A DNA stretch of 64,000 nt from assembly GCF_020283565.1 (NCBI RefSeq), contig NC_060059.1, positions 2,301,501 to 2,365,500 on the forward strand. Reading direction: 5' to 3'. The notes below the pieces were generated by a model, which had not been told where the DNA came from, searched no databases, and saw nothing but the letters and a program-made list of their open reading frames with translations. The position numbers were made by a program, and so were the translations under genes. Shown here one piece after another: positions 10,003 to 22,756 of this stretch (position 1 is the first letter of the stretch; each line of letters opens with the position of its first letter). The DNA is from Trifolium pratense (taxonomy: Eukaryota > Streptophyta > Magnoliopsida > Fabales > Fabaceae).

Positions 10003-13000
10003 CTAGCTAGACATCATGACATTATCAATTGCCTGCAAAGCTTGGCTGGAAAAATATCGCACATCAACATCAGGATCCTCACTGAGCTCAACCAGACATG
10101 GTCGAATTGTCTTTTCTACCACCTGAATGGCAATGGTGTCCATTGGATAAGAGTGGTGACAGAGAAAAAAGGATATATGGATGGAAAACATGTGAAAGCA
10201 TGATACTTACAGACTGATCCACAATGGGGAAGATGGACTGTAATACCTTTGCCACATTGAACTTAATGTTGGGCACTCTACACGGGATCAAACAGCTACG
10301 AGTTAGAAGCTTGATCAATTATATTGATCCTTACCCTATGGAGTTATGGCATAGGGTAGATCTTCAAAAATTAAAATAAAATACCTGTCTTTCGATGCTG
10401 CAACAACAGCAGGCAACAAGTTAGAACAAGTGACTTCAGGGCCCACTACAGGGGCTAGCAGGGAGATAGCACGAAGAATTGTCATTCGATACAAATAGTG
10501 TGGATTGTTAATCATCTCCAAAACCTGTTCCATCCGATCCGTAATAATGATACATGTTAAGATGCATTTAGGACAACAGAAAAAGTATTAGCAGATAGAA
10601 AGCAGATATTTCAACGGTTATAATACAGTGAACTCCCTAAAGAGCCAAACAGAGGCCGAGTCAAGCGAAGGGAGACATGCTTGAATAGAAAAACACAAAC
10701 GAACCGTGCTTCACTATATATGAATTAAATATCAAACTCAAGGTCAGTATTTCCTAATTTTAGCTGCGGTCCAAAATTCTGTTTGTTATATTCCTGACTG
10801 ATGAACTTTTCGTACGTCACTTCAACTTTAATCTAGTAGTACCAGGAAAGCATATTTTATCTCAATCAGTCAATACAGCAGAAAAAAGTAGAAGTTTTAT
10901 CTCAATCAGTCAATACAGCAGAAAAAAGTAGAAGTTTTTTAGTCGGTCCCTACTCTAACTCCACTTCCCATGATTGCTCATGAGCAACAACTTTCTTCCA
11001 CCATCCAATTGAAAACTAGCAGGTTCGCTAATTTATTTATTTAAAATATGGTTTATTACTTATTAAAATTATATCATGCAATGCAAGCAAAGAAATGTAT
11101 CCAAATCAAACAATGAGGATACAAAAATACAAATTAGAAGTGCCCTTCCCCTTCCAGTGGAAGATAAAAGCATACACACACAGACACAATAATATTGAGA
11201 TACTTGGTGTAGTGTCCCATGTGTAAATAATAAATTATGAAAATAGACGAACCTTCTGAATTATGTGCTGCATAGCCCAATCAGGACCAAACTCTTCAGC
11301 TAGACGTTTCAAGTTGTTAGCAGCTGCTTCACGAATTGCATGAACCTACACAAACAAAAATAGTAATGTGAAATATGCAGTCACCAAAATGCTACCATAC
11401 TAGCAAGGAAGTGAAGATCACAAACCTTATCCTGTAACCACTGCATGCAAAGAGCACCCAATTTGTCATCAAAAAATGTAACCCCCAATTGACTTGCCAA
11501 TAAGGGTATATACTCTATAATTGCAAGCCGTACCCTCCAATGCCTATCCTCTGCAAGCTCAACAATGGCTGGTAATAAAGATTGAGATAATAGATCGATT
11601 CCAATAACCTGTAAGATTAACTTGATCAATAAGACTTTGAAATGTTTGCTTCTGTGAGAATATATGTGTGGCGTGCAGATGTGACCGTGTGAGGACATAC
11701 ATTAACAGGTTAGGTGGCATAAATTAATATCAGAGGAAAGGAGAAGGTTTTCAAGAGTTTAAAAGCATTCTGAAAATTTAAACAACTCTGGAAACTACAA
11801 CAACCTGATTCACTTGATCAAGTTTGCTGATGATGTTTAGGCGCACATCAGGAAATTCATCCTTCAGAAGGGACAGGAAAATAGGAAGAAGATGCTCAAT
11901 TGTTGTTTCCTGCATTGAAGATAAGGTAGAACTAAGAATCACATTTGCATTAAACGCTTTACTAAATAGGAAGAAGATGCTCAATTGTTGTTTCCTGCAT
12001 TGAAGATAAGGTAGAACTAAGAATCACATTTGCATTAAACGCTTTACTACCATGATCAGGAAAAAATGCTTGTAAGGACAATCCTTTATTGCACAAAAGA
12101 GGAAAGACAATAATTTGTTGAAAATAGAAAATCGGCGGAAAACTAGTGCCACAAGATTAGGTACAGAATTGAATTGTCAAAATCCAATGAATTCAACATA
12201 AGTTTTCATACCAGCAAAAGCGAAAAGCAAGACACCATAAAGTGACTGCACTAAGCAGTCAAACATAAAATATACAGATTGCTAAGAAACAAAAGAACCT
12301 TTAGAAATGACACACACGATATGTGAGTGAAAAGAACAATAAAGATGGACACACACAATAGTGGAAGGTGAGGACTTTAAAGGAGTATCTGGTTAAATAC
12401 TGTACACGTCAATCAAGACCAAAGCATGACATATGCTCTTGTGCCTTGCAAAGGACATATTTCAGCATCTAGTTAGCTGTTTAGAGTTTCAATGGTCTAC
12501 ACACCGGCATCAAAATCAGGTGGCATTTATGGAAGCTGTGAAATATACAACCAAAACACCAAATAATGTTCAAAACTCAGCTCAGTTTATGAATTACATA
12601 CTTAAAGACAAAATAGAGTTTTTTGAAGAAACTCCAACAACAAATTTCACCTTCCTGATACGGATACTGCACATACTGTCTAGAGCAAAATTAATGCAGA
12701 AACTGTTATCTGACATTTATACCTTTCCTAACACTGGGGCCATTCCCATTATTACAGAAGCCAAAGTAGAGCGGACATGCTGCGAAGAGTCTGATGACAA
12801 TTCCTGCAAAAGTTGTTCAATTTAGAATATGCTAAATCACACAACCAAAACAAAAGATAGCCTTCTTATATATGGTAATATGAAACATGCATCAGAATTT
12901 CTTTCAAAAAGATGCACACCTTTACACAAGGAAGAATATTCTGAATCGCATGCTCTGAACTTAAAATCCGACAAAACTTGGTGACTTTCCCCGCAGCTGC

Positions 13001-16000
13001 TATGCGTACCTCAGCCTCATTATCTCGAAGCAATCGAACATAGGCAGGGACCAATTCCGCTCTTCACAAAACAAAAAAGTTTCCACACGTTAAAATCTTA
13101 AGAGAAAATCAATGCAGGTAGCAAGCTTTTTTTTTTTTGAACGGCGCAAGCATGTGTTTTGGCATTAAAACATTATCACGAAAATCAGGATCTCAACTAG
13201 TGAACTCCACTCATAAGTCATAACAAAATATATTTACATCATACACAATGACCGAAAGATATACAGTACATGTAATGTTTGAGCACAAAATAGTACCTGG
13301 TAGGTTCAGGGCCTACAGCTTCACAGAGCTCATACAATTGATTTGCAACCATATAACGCACACGCCAAGACTTATCCTGCCACGATAGAATGAATCACAT
13401 CAAACAAATAATTAGCAAAAAAAAAACATTTGGTAAGGTGCATATAACATTGTACAGATATGTAAATGCAAGGAGACCAAAGAACTACATGTGCATTTGG
13501 GAGTTGGGAACTGAAACTATGGAAAGAAATGGGATATTTTTTCTGTGAGGGGACTGTTTAATGAGTTCACTTTTCATCATTTGGATGTTTAAAATACACA
13601 TTAAACACTGGCTGTTTATTTATTAAAAAAAAAATCATCAAACATATATCCAAATTTATTGTCACCTCTAGAGGTTAACAATATGTAGTTTTAGAAAATG
13701 AACTTGTGTCAACATACATCTCGCTTTAATGAACCAAGAGTCTACGTGGGTATTATTTTTTTCCCTTATGATTATCATCATTGCCACGTATAGTCTCTAT
13801 TAAATACATATATTAAATTGATTTCTTTATCCCAAAGTATCTCAACTAATAGAATTCTATCCATCTTTAAATTAACTTATTTATTTTCCTTAAGGTTAGA
13901 GTTGCAATATCACTACTCCAAACATACCAAGATTGAAAAAAACAACTGCATTTTCTAACCTTTAGTAAAATACTGCATTTTCTAACCTATGCTTTGTTGT
14001 ACAATATCACAATTGATTGGCGTGGATATTTTTTTCTCTCTTCTGTTGCAACTCATTATGTACAGCATTAAAATTCATTCATTTGCTTTTTTATGCTATA
14101 TACCAAACTAAGAGGTTGAATAATTGAAGTGTAATAAACCCAAGTAGTCTTTCCTTCCCCCACCCCACTAAATCTATTGATGACAACGACACTTCACATA
14201 TCCATTATAAACTTGGTTTTAACCAGTAAATTTTTCATATCTACAAGGAAAAATGAAAAAGTTGAAAATTCAATGGATCTAGATAGTAGATAATGAATCT
14301 TTATGAGTGTACAATGAAGCATGATAAGATGACTAGTCAAGTGATTGTTTTCTCCATAACAAACCTTGTCTTTTATATAATAGCTTTTGGAGGGAAGACA
14401 AAAAATAATGACACGAGAAGCATTTCAATTCGATGAACAGTAAAAATAGTTGCATAATTAAACAGTTCAAGTTTGATACAAAAACAAAACCCTTGACTAA
14501 ATTTCAAGTTTCCCAATCCATATTTTTTTCAATGTTTTTGTAATTTATCCTCTTTATTTTTCGTAAGAATACTCCTCTAGGGTTCATATCCTCCTTCCTT
14601 GTTTGATGCAATACCAACCTCTATTTTGACACTAAGATGGGGCATACTTTGGGCCCACATCTGATATGCTGTCCAAGTGTCCAACATCATAATTGCATTA
14701 TCCCGACAATGATGATTAGAAAAGCTGGACTGTGCTTTGAGTTGGCTTTCCAATGAGAAAGCGTTCATATTAACTTAAACATACTAGTACTAGTAATTAA
14801 CACTTCTAATTCACAGGGATTCATATTTTTAAGCAATAGCACAGTGCAATTTTCTCCTAGTTGATTGATAGACAAAAAATCACCCAATAGCCCAACATCT
14901 TCCTGCTACTTCTTTCAGGTAAGAGATATATGAAACTCAGTCATTTTAGGAGATAATAGTAATAGATATATAGCATTCCGGGGAGTTCTTGCAAAGATAA
15001 AATAACAAGCTAAATAAATTGATGATTTGGGATAAAATTAAGTTTAAGGGGATGGCTTAAAAGTCACAAGTAACATAACATTAAGTAATTAGAATGGATA
15101 GATCTCTAGTCTAGATTAATCACATAGTTCGGCGACTGAATCATGAATCATCTATATAGTATACATTATATGAACAAATGAAGAAAATATATTAATTATG
15201 AATGACCAATAGTTTAATCCAGTCCTATATACCTGGGAGAAATTTTTGAAAGAATATACCTGGGAGAAATTAACAATAACTGGGAGTATATGTGCAACAC
15301 AATCTTGTGGCTCCAACAGTTTTCCGAGGGCAGCACATCCCTCCACAGCCAACAATCTGACAGAATCTTGATCTGACCCAAGTAAAAAAAAACACAATAA
15401 CATGTTAAAAAGCAAACACATTCGGAAATATAGATAATAGACTTTGCAACACAATCAAACAGCCTAGTACACTAGACAATGGACAGACACTTTCCATCTA
15501 AAAAGAACATAAAATGTTTATTTAAGTACCATCCTGAGTAAGATCGTCAAAAATAGACATGATGTCAGCCTTCAAGTGAGTATACTCAACAGTTGCAGCG
15601 AATTTCCCAAGATTTGTTGCAGCAGATCTTCTAACCATAGGCATGTCATCCTGACATAACTGACTGTATATTGATCTCAACTCTGTCTTTGATGCTTCTG
15701 GTGCACTAGGGTAAGCAATATGGAATAGACCACATGCAGAGACTCGTGCAGTAAACCATTCACCTGCTGCCAATCTCTGAAAACAGAAATTATAGCATGA
15801 ATTGGATAGACTGTTGTACTAATATAACAAACGGGAATTAGCAGGATAATACAGCAAATCTTATACGATAAACAAGCAGTTAAGCACTAAGAAGCATGTG
15901 AACACTTAGCAACAAAACATTACTAGACACTGTAGCTAAATTGTAAAGTCAAATAAGGTACTTATGAAACATCATTAAAATTCTCCCAGATCCATTGTAA

Positions 16001-16908
16001 TCTTGGTCACTCAATATTTATCTTATCCTACAATTAATTAATTGAGAGTATACACTTTCTTAGGCTGATCTCTCTAGGCAACAAACACTGCAACAGTTGA
16101 AAATGAATTTTGACCGCGTGCCAAACTGCTCGTGCTCTCCTTGTCACAAATGGTTTCATTTTGCGAATTTGAGCACTCAATTCATTATGGTTAGCATGTC
16201 CTAAAGAATACTAGGGAATTGACACATAATAGAAACTTGTCAAATTCCAGCAAAAGTAAATCAATGTGATAATCAAAACTACACTTAGGTAGCATTCATG
16301 ATGATTACCGTGTAAAGTACTCCCTCTATTCCCGTATATAAGAAAACTTTTGTTTTCTAGATGCATGGAATGATTGATGTATCTAGTCCATTTTTTAGAC
16401 CAAATACATCAATGATTCTATGAACCTAAAAAGTGAAAAATTTCTTATATTAAGGACTGGAGGGAGTAATAATAAAAGCATTTATTTATATTAATGAAAA
16501 ATAATGTTAACTGACCTTGACCAATGGGATAAAATATTCAACGAGATCAGTGTCCCTCATATGAGATCCAATTCGACAAAGTGACTCAACAGCTTTATCC
16601 CTCACACAAGTTTCCTCAACACTGCAAAACGCCTCGAGAGGTGGGAGTAATGCACTAGCATGTTCCACTCCACCAACATAAGGAATGAAACCTCCCAACT
16701 CTGCCGCCATTGCAAGAAGCACCTCATCATCATCGTCATTATTTTCAGTCAAAAATGGAATTAATTCTTTACGTGTTCTCTCCTCCCCAAGAGCACGGGC
16801 AATTGTGGATAGCTTGCGAATTGAGTTCAACCGCAGTTGGATATCATCGTTTTTGAGCTCGTCTATAAGCACAGCTATTGGATACAGTGGTTCATCAGCC
16901 ATAGACAT
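10003..16908 (-). CDS. PP2AA: PP2A 65-kDa scaffold (A) subunit, HEAT-repeat protein
   Basis: Twelve coding exons: 16908-16516, 15776-15530, 15372-15260, 13376-13297, 13061-12920, 12803-12723, 11909-11805, 11608-11426, 11345-11253, 10524-10385, 10277-10211 and 10122-10003. All join in phase to give 587 residues, the usual length of plant PP2AA. It starts [20 protein letters not shown] and ends [13 protein letters not shown] repeats run throughout, with typical motifs such as [19 protein letters not shown] and [19 protein letters not shown]. Role: a horseshoe scaffold that holds the catalytic C and regulatory B subunits of protein phosphatase 2A in cytosol and nucleus; in Arabidopsis it acts in auxin transport and brassinosteroid signalling. 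A 5' UTR intron (about 17316 to 16932) precedes the start. Oddities: splice-site duplications at exons 3 and 7, and foreign fragments in intron 1. Confidence 0.97.
10861..10938. repeat. Tandem duplication, 40-bp unit
   Basis: The unit beginning CTCAATCAGTCAATACAGCA occurs at 10861-10900 and again from 10901. It lies in the intron between coding exons 9 and 10 of the PP2A gene. Confidence 0.85.
11879..12048. repeat. 85-bp tandem duplication spanning an exon acceptor of PP2AA
   Basis: 11879-11963 and 11964-12048 are identical. Each copy contains the 3' splice acceptor and the first codons ([10 protein letters not shown]) of exon 7. The copy next to the rest of the exon is the functional one, with the exon starting at 11909. 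Use of the decoy acceptor (exon start 11994) gives an in-frame TAG straight after [10 protein letters not shown]. Confidence 0.9.
13377..15259 (-). other. Large intron 3 of PP2AA
   Basis: A 1.9-kb AT-rich intron. Open frames inside it (for example 14577-14768) lack any recognisable domain. No transposon ends were identified. Confidence 0.6.
15224..15278. repeat. 27-bp duplication creating a second in-frame splice donor
   Basis: Two donors of the form TCTCCCAG|GTATAT lie exactly 27 bp apart, ending the exon at 15260 or 15233. The second would add nine residues (VYSFKNFSQ) in frame after VNFSQ. The upstream site gives the standard PP2AA sequence. Confidence 0.8.
15996..16228 (+). pseudogene. 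Duplicated fragment of the TGA gene last exon
   Basis: This matches 2363-2614 of the bZIP gene: the 3' part of its last intron, the whole last exon, the stop, and about 13 bp beyond. Shared strings include CAATTAATTAATTGAGAGTA, CAACAAACACTGCAACAGTT and AAAGAATACTAGGGAATTGA. About 20 bp of the intron is missing from the copy. An extra base after CAACAGTTGAA shifts the frame, so it cannot encode the C-terminus. Because intron sequence is present, the copy was made at DNA level rather than from spliced mRNA. It sits in PP2AA intron 1, antisense to that gene. Confidence 0.92.
16320..16466. mobile_element. Stowaway-like MITE in PP2AA intron 1
   Basis: The termini CTCCCTCTATTCCCGTATAT and the reverse complement of the other end, CTCCCTCCAGTCC...ATATAAGAAA, form inverted repeats. 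The element is flanked by TA on both sides (16318-16319 and 16467-16468). The CTCCCTC terminus with a TA target site is the mark of Stowaway (Tc1/mariner) MITEs. Confidence 0.88.
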
Positions 16909-17279
16909 TTTGTTTTGTTCTCCCAATAGTTCTGAAAGAATCAATAAATCAATCAATCATAGCCATAAGTTCCAAAAGTAAACTGAAAACGTATCTTTAC
17001 TAAATCGGCACATTAACATAAGATTGATGTATAATTCATGAACTTATAATTTCTTCATTTCAATTGATTATTAATTTGATTCGCATTATTAGGCATTTCT
17101 TAACTCAAGTTCTTCAATTAATTAATCAAGTTAGTAAGTAAGCAAGAAAGAATTAGAAGATTATGAAGAAATTAGAAGTTCTAAGCTAAAATCCGCAATG
17201 AAAATGTTGGAAATAATTGAAAAGCTAGTAAGAAATTAAAGAATTGAAAATTATGAAGAAAAGGTAGTGTGTGCAATCA

Positions 17280-17470
17280 AGAAAGAAAGAAAGAAAGAGG
17301 AAGAAGAAGAAAGTACCTAATAGCGGGAGCGAAAGTGTTGATTAGTTGCGATTGAGGAGTTGAGATGTTTGTTAAGAAGGTGAATGAATGAGTTGAATTT
17401 ACTGAAAACCCTAACTGAAGAGAAGAAGAAGAAAGAAAGAAGAGAGAAAGAAGAAGAAGAAGACAAATAT
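17280..17470 (-). other. PP2AA 5' leader, GAA/GAAA-rich
   Basis: The untranslated first exon of PP2AA ends at a donor near 17317 (CTATTAG|GTACTT); the acceptor at about 16932 (TTTCAG) follows. On the plus strand it is full of AAGAAG and AAAGAAAG runs, meaning CT-rich on the transcript, a common plant leader composition. Confidence 0.5.
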
Positions 17471-17499
17471 TAGAAAGAAAGAAAATAAAAGAAAATGGT

Positions 17500-18577
17500 A
17501 CTGTTGGCCTCGCACTCGTCTCGTTTCCTTTTTCTTCATTTTTTGTTCAAATACTACCCGTGGACTAAATATCGAGAATTAAAAAAAAGTCTGATTTTAA
17601 TAAATTTATTCTTTTAAAAAATAATTTATTCATATTTTATCATAGTAATTATAAATAATGTTTAAAAAAATTATCATGTTAACATGTGTCTCGTCGGGAC
17701 ACATGTTAACATTCTCCTATAAATAATTAATTAGAAGAGATATTTATTAAAAGAGGTGTTTACAAATAATGACAGTGGATGTAATAATTAATTTATTACT
17801 ACAAATAAATCTTTTATAAATAAATAAATGAATAAATGAACCAGACTTGCATCAAAATATTTATTCACTTCTCAAAATAAATTGAGTATTCTATTTATGA
17901 TCTAGATTCTTTCTATTTTATTTTCCAAAAAAAATAATAATTCTACCCAATTTATTAATCTCTCTCTGGAAAAAAAAATGAGAGATAATAGAATGAAAAT
18001 TGAATGAGATAATTCATTTTTGTTCTATTTAAGAGTATCATTGACTTAAAATGAAATTGACGCACTCATTCATATTTAGCTAGAATAGTATTTTTTTTTC
18101 TATATAACTACACGAAATGACAAGCTATTAGAAACTCACAAATAAAGAATGAATGACCAGAATTCAACACCAATCATGACATCTGACAAAATTGAAATCC
18201 CCAATTCTTATAAACGCTAAAATTTTAGAGTTCGGAAGAAGAAGATTGAGGTAAACAAAACACATAAGCTTATGAAATTTTGAGGTGTATTTGAATGTAT
18301 TTTGTTATTGGGTAATGAAGAAGATTTGTTCAAAAAAAAATGAAAAAGATGATGAAGGAGATGATGAACATGATGAATGTTCATATGATTTTTTGGTTTT
18401 TAAAATTTTCAATAAAAAATTATAAAAAAAAAATCAGATTATCCGATATGGTTTGCCACTTCATCATATTTTCAATAAAAAATGTAAAAAATGACCAATT
18501 CGTGACCATTTATAAAGATAATTGACTTGTATGTGACAAAAAAAAGATAAATGACCAATCTGTTACAAATAAATAAG
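17500..18577. other. Intergenic, no gene seen
   Basis: AT-rich sequence upstream of PP2AA. It contains scattered poly(A) and short low-complexity runs. The 61-codon frame at 18340-18525 is methionine/lysine-rich low-complexity translation and is not supported. Confidence 0.5.
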
Positions 18578-18767
18578 GAATAATGCTAGCAACACACTCT
18601 TTAATAAACACACTCGAACACACTCTCTTTTATTGGTTGAAATTCACATGGGTCCCATAAAAAAATGTGGACCCATATAACTTTTATGGGACCCATATAA
18701 AAAATTAACCAATAAAAGAAAGTGTGTTAGAGTGTGTTTGTTAAAGAGTGTGTTGCTAGCACTCCTC
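18578..18767. mobile_element. Mutator-like MITE (190 bp, long TIRs)
   Basis: The ends TGCTAGCAACACACTCTTTA and its inverted copy continue as inverted repeats for about 55 bp, to the AACCAATAAAAG region. The flanks carry AATAAATAAG on both sides (18568-18577 and 18768-18777), consistent with the 9-10 bp duplication of Mutator-like elements. It has no coding capacity. Confidence 0.8.
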
Positions 18768-18904
18768 AATAAATAAGATAAAAGATTTCAGGTGTAATTT
18801 TGCCTAAATTGTAATAAATAAGATAAAAGATTTAATAGTAATATACTAATATCAATTGTACTAAAAAAATGTAAACTCGAGTCTAGAATTATTTGTACTC
18901 AATG

Positions 18905-19129
18905 CGGGCTTTTTGACCCAAATGTCACATTTTGAAACTAATATTCTCAACCTGCGATTTTTTGAAAATTATTTCCTCAAATGCCAACCATATGGCGGAA
19001 TTGTGAAGCCACACAGTGTGGCGGCAATATATAAGGAAAAATCAATGTGTGGCATTTAGGGAAATAATTTTCAAAATGTGGCAGGTTGGGAATATTGATT
19101 TCAAAAGTGGCACTGTGTCAAAAAACCAC
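18905..19129. mobile_element. Foldback MITE (225 bp)
   Basis: The two halves form diverged inverted repeats of about 70 bp. The left arm carries TTTTTGACCC...TTTTGAAAC...CTCAACCTGC and the right arm its mirror, GCAGGTTGGGAATATTGATT. The direct repeat ACTCAATG flanks it at 18897-18904 and 19130-19137. Confidence 0.75.
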
Positions 19130-19137
19130 ACTCAATG

Positions 19138-19632
19138 TGTATATAAAGAAGTGTAGAAAGCAATAAAGTGCATAGTTAGTTTATAATTCTGGTGTCTATC
19201 CATTTTATTCTCACTACATACATAGCTTTCCTTAACAATTGGCATGAGCCTGGTTTCGATCAAGAATTGTGAGTGTGAGGGAAACACGAGTGAGTGAAAT
19301 TGCATGGCATTGCATGCATCAATGAAAGGATCATATGGTAATGGAGTGTTTGGAGCGAATCTACCGATATTAGACGGTGAGAACGGGAGGGTTTCAAGAA
19401 GTGACAGAGATAGTGAAGAATCAATTTGATGAAATTGGAGCAAACCTCACTAAAGCACAAAACTCAACATATGATGATACAGAACTTTAGCAGGTTGAAG
19501 AGAGACAGTGTAAACTAAATTAAGGGGAAATAATGCATTTTCTATTTCAAATTTGTATTGTTTTTTAACAAATGAAACAAATATCCATGACATATTCAAT
19601 GCCAAAGTGTGACTAACCCCTACAACTTCACT
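19138..19632. other. 3' flank of ALMT, no gene seen
   Basis: Minus-strand frames here (19132-19460) have no conserved features. The part near 19560-19632 is probably ALMT 3' UTR. Confidence 0.45.
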
Positions 19633-22289
19633 TTAATTTACTATAGGTTGATCAAATGGATCTTTAAATTTAGCCTTCTCACTAAGATCTTGGAATTCAT
19701 CCACAAGATTTTGAAGTCTTGCAACAAACTCGATTAAAAGCGAAGCAAATGTAGCCAAAGACAATGAGCTAGCACTTTCATAAACTTTAGATTCTGCCTC
19801 ATTTAGTATAACATCAGTGCAAAAAGAGAGGTGAGGCCATGATACTAAGCTCTTGTTCATGGTTTGCGCGAAGCTCGACTCAGCCACTGAATGTTGTATG
19901 CTTATACTAAGTTTTGAATCGTCTCCCAATTCATTGGTCGCCAACTGCTTATTATTTTCATCGATCAAATTTTGAGATTTTTCATTTTGTCTAGACTGGT
20001 GTTGTCTTACAGCTTCCCAGTTCTCTGAATTGACTAGAAGGTATGAATGGCTATCAATCTTCATCTGTAATAGTTCAGCTGCCTCATGAATTTCTAACAG
20101 AATGTCACTTCTGCTTAGCTTCTCCATCTTTTCGACTTTGCTTCCTAGTTGACGTAATACTTTAGCTCCTTCGGCACCAACCTTCTGAAGTTCTTGATAG
20201 AATACCAACCTCTTTTCCGGGGGTGACTGTGATAAATAACAGTATATTAAGCATCTTATAAATTAAACATTATTTAAATATAGAAAGTTTTCACAATTAT
20301 TGGTATTTATTATTCTCAATTTTCATAACTACTGGCTCTGCTGCAGCAAGGCCATTATGTAATTCTATACTAAAAAAGAAGTTTAGCAACGCCAAATAAA
20401 ACTGTGATTGAAGTTTTTCGCGCTCATCATAGTTAATGCCAAACAACTATCAAAATGAACAAACAATGATTTCATTTCATGGAATGTTTTGTGATAATTG
20501 GTTATGTTGCTAAGTGTTTTGGGAGCTACAAAGGAATGTAATAGGTTTACGATCAAGTATCAATAGCATCCAATAAATCACATAAGAGAAGTTGTTCATA
20601 CCTGTATTTCTGAAAGTATGCATCCATGCATTGCCATGACCATGAAAGCACAATGCCTCAATGCTCCACTAAGTTTCACATAGCTTTTCCAAGGATAATT
20701 GAACATCTTGTATGGACCATGAGGTGGTTCCCATAATGCAAAATCTACCTGCAACAAAGGTCAAATTAAGTAAAGAGAGTAAATATGAGTTATCGAAAAA
20801 AGGGAAAACGAAACTCGAATGAGAATACCAAAGTCTCCTCTTGGCTTGAAGATTGCACTGCTGTTCTATAACCACGGTAAAGAGGGTCATCAGAGGCTTG
20901 ATATACAAGTATTTTAGATGGGATCCTCTCGTATTCAACACATTGTAGATATCCATTTACACAACCTAAGAAAAGTGCCGGAAGAATCAACCTAGCAAGT
21001 CAGCATCTATTGAACAAAATAAAGAAAAGTAGTACAAATTAAACAATCTATAAAAATGAACCAAAACTAACACTTAAAACTTGAGTCTGGTTTAATTCAA
21101 TTATACAAAACTGGCTTATAAGGTGAGAGATAGTTCCTACTTATAAACGCGTTTTCAGGCTATATCTCATCCAGTATAGGAATCTCAACACTAACCTTCT
21201 AAAGATCCAGCAACTCCATGGAAATTTTTTACGACCAATTTGTGGAGATCCTCGCCAGACCAAATAGGGTAAATGCAAATATTGACAGACAAACTCACAC
21301 CAGCACCAACACCAATAAGAACCAATCTATAAAAAGCAGTGGTTATAAACTTCATTCCGTGTCTCCCGGATATCAACACAATGCAAAATGTTAACAAGAA
21401 TACGCGAAATCCATATTCATAAGGCTTCATTGCAGGATACAGCTTCACATAATTTGCACAAAACCCTGCAAATCCCCACAACAATACAATTATATACTAT
21501 TTAGCATCAACACTTCAAATTGAAGACGTATCTGGTGTCTGACGCGTGTCACCGTCAGACACCAACACATGTGATTACTTCAATAATTTAATTTTCCAAA
21601 TTATTACTACAAGTGTTAATGTGTCAGTGTCGTGTGTATGCGTTTCTCACACTTCAATATTCTTCAATTTAGAAAGAATAAATATCGAACCTGCAAAAAA
21701 AATAGCAATGACAATAATAAGTTCCTCAAAAGCTCCACCAACAGAAACAGATAATCTTGCAATGACCAAAGCAATAAGTCCAGCTGAAACTGTTCCCAAA
21801 GCACGATTGAACCCTTTGTTAAGGGTAGCACCTACTCTCTCAAATAAAATAAAAAATTAAACTTTTTCATCAAACAAGAACATATTTCAAACAAAACAAA
21901 AAACCCACATAAAATTTCAACATACCTATGCTGAATTCAAAAACAACGACAACAGTGAGAATAGCCCAAATAGAGTATTTATTAAATTCTTCTTCTTTAA
22001 TGTAAACGAAAAGAGAAACAAGAGCCAAAGATAAACCAGCTTTCATGGCGAAAACAACTTTGCGTTGATCATTGCGACCCATCTCGTATAGTTTAATGAT
22101 GAAATTAGTGGAGGCATTGCGAATGTTGGTGACACGTTCAGAAATTGCGTCGAGATTGAAACCACGTTTAGGTGGTTGTTGTTGGTTGGGATCGAAATCG
22201 TAAGGGTGGTATTGAGGATCCTTTTTAGCAATGAGTCTCTCTTTGCTCTTTTCTAAGAAACTGTGTCGGAATGAACCGATTCTTGCCAT
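19633..22289 (-). CDS. ALMT: Aluminium-activated malate transporter family channel (ALMT9-like)
   Basis: Six exons: 22289-21926, 21831-21691, 21465-21196, 20965-20829, 20748-20602 and 20226-19633, in phase, for 550 residues. The N-terminus [19 protein letters not shown] resembles the ALMT4/5/6/9 vacuolar group, so the methionine at 22289 is preferred over one seven codons upstream. About six hydrophobic segments follow, carrying the family blocks [42 protein letters not shown] and [11 protein letters not shown]. The cytosolic half has [19 protein letters not shown] and WEPPHGPY, and near the C-terminus [20 protein letters not shown]. Family knowledge: these are malate/chloride channels; the ALMT9 clade sits in the tonoplast and supports stomatal opening and vacuolar malate storage. 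The clade assignment rests on remembered sequence. Confidence 0.94.
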
Positions 22290-22756
22290 TTTCTTATCTG
22301 ATTGCTGCATTTTGTTAGGATGAAAAGAAACAGAGACAGAGACAGAGACAAAGTTGTTGTTGTTGTTGTTGAAGGAAAGAGAGGATCGTGATCCAATGAA
22401 GAGAGTGTTCTGTTACTGTTTGGGTGATCAAAGCGTAGGAAGAGCATAAGACCCGCCATTGTTTCGCTATTGTCTTTTGAACCTTTCTTCGTACCATTTA
22501 ATGTATTTCTAACATTATTGTAAAGTATATATATTTTTTTCAAATAGTTTAGTTGGTACAATTTTTTTAAAGCATAAACTATGTATTATTTACGTACATA
22601 GACTAATCGCTTGAGTTTTGTGAAACTTAAATGGGATGCAAACTCTTTTTAAGAGTTTTAACGTTGCAAGTCAAGAGTCGAATATGTAACATTGGTTAAG
22701 CCAAAAGATAATCGCTTCATCTCATTTAAGCGTTTTTGGATAGTAAATAAATTAAA
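22290..22756. other. ALMT 5' leader and promoter side
   Basis: Contains GAGACA and GTTGTT short repeats (22330-22370, CT-rich on the transcript) consistent with a 5' UTR. Beyond 22500 it is AT-rich with no gene. Confidence 0.45.

Noticed and set aside
12433..12825. 130-codon plus-strand frame
   Set aside because: It overlaps a PP2AA intron and exon 6 antisense, and shows no domain.
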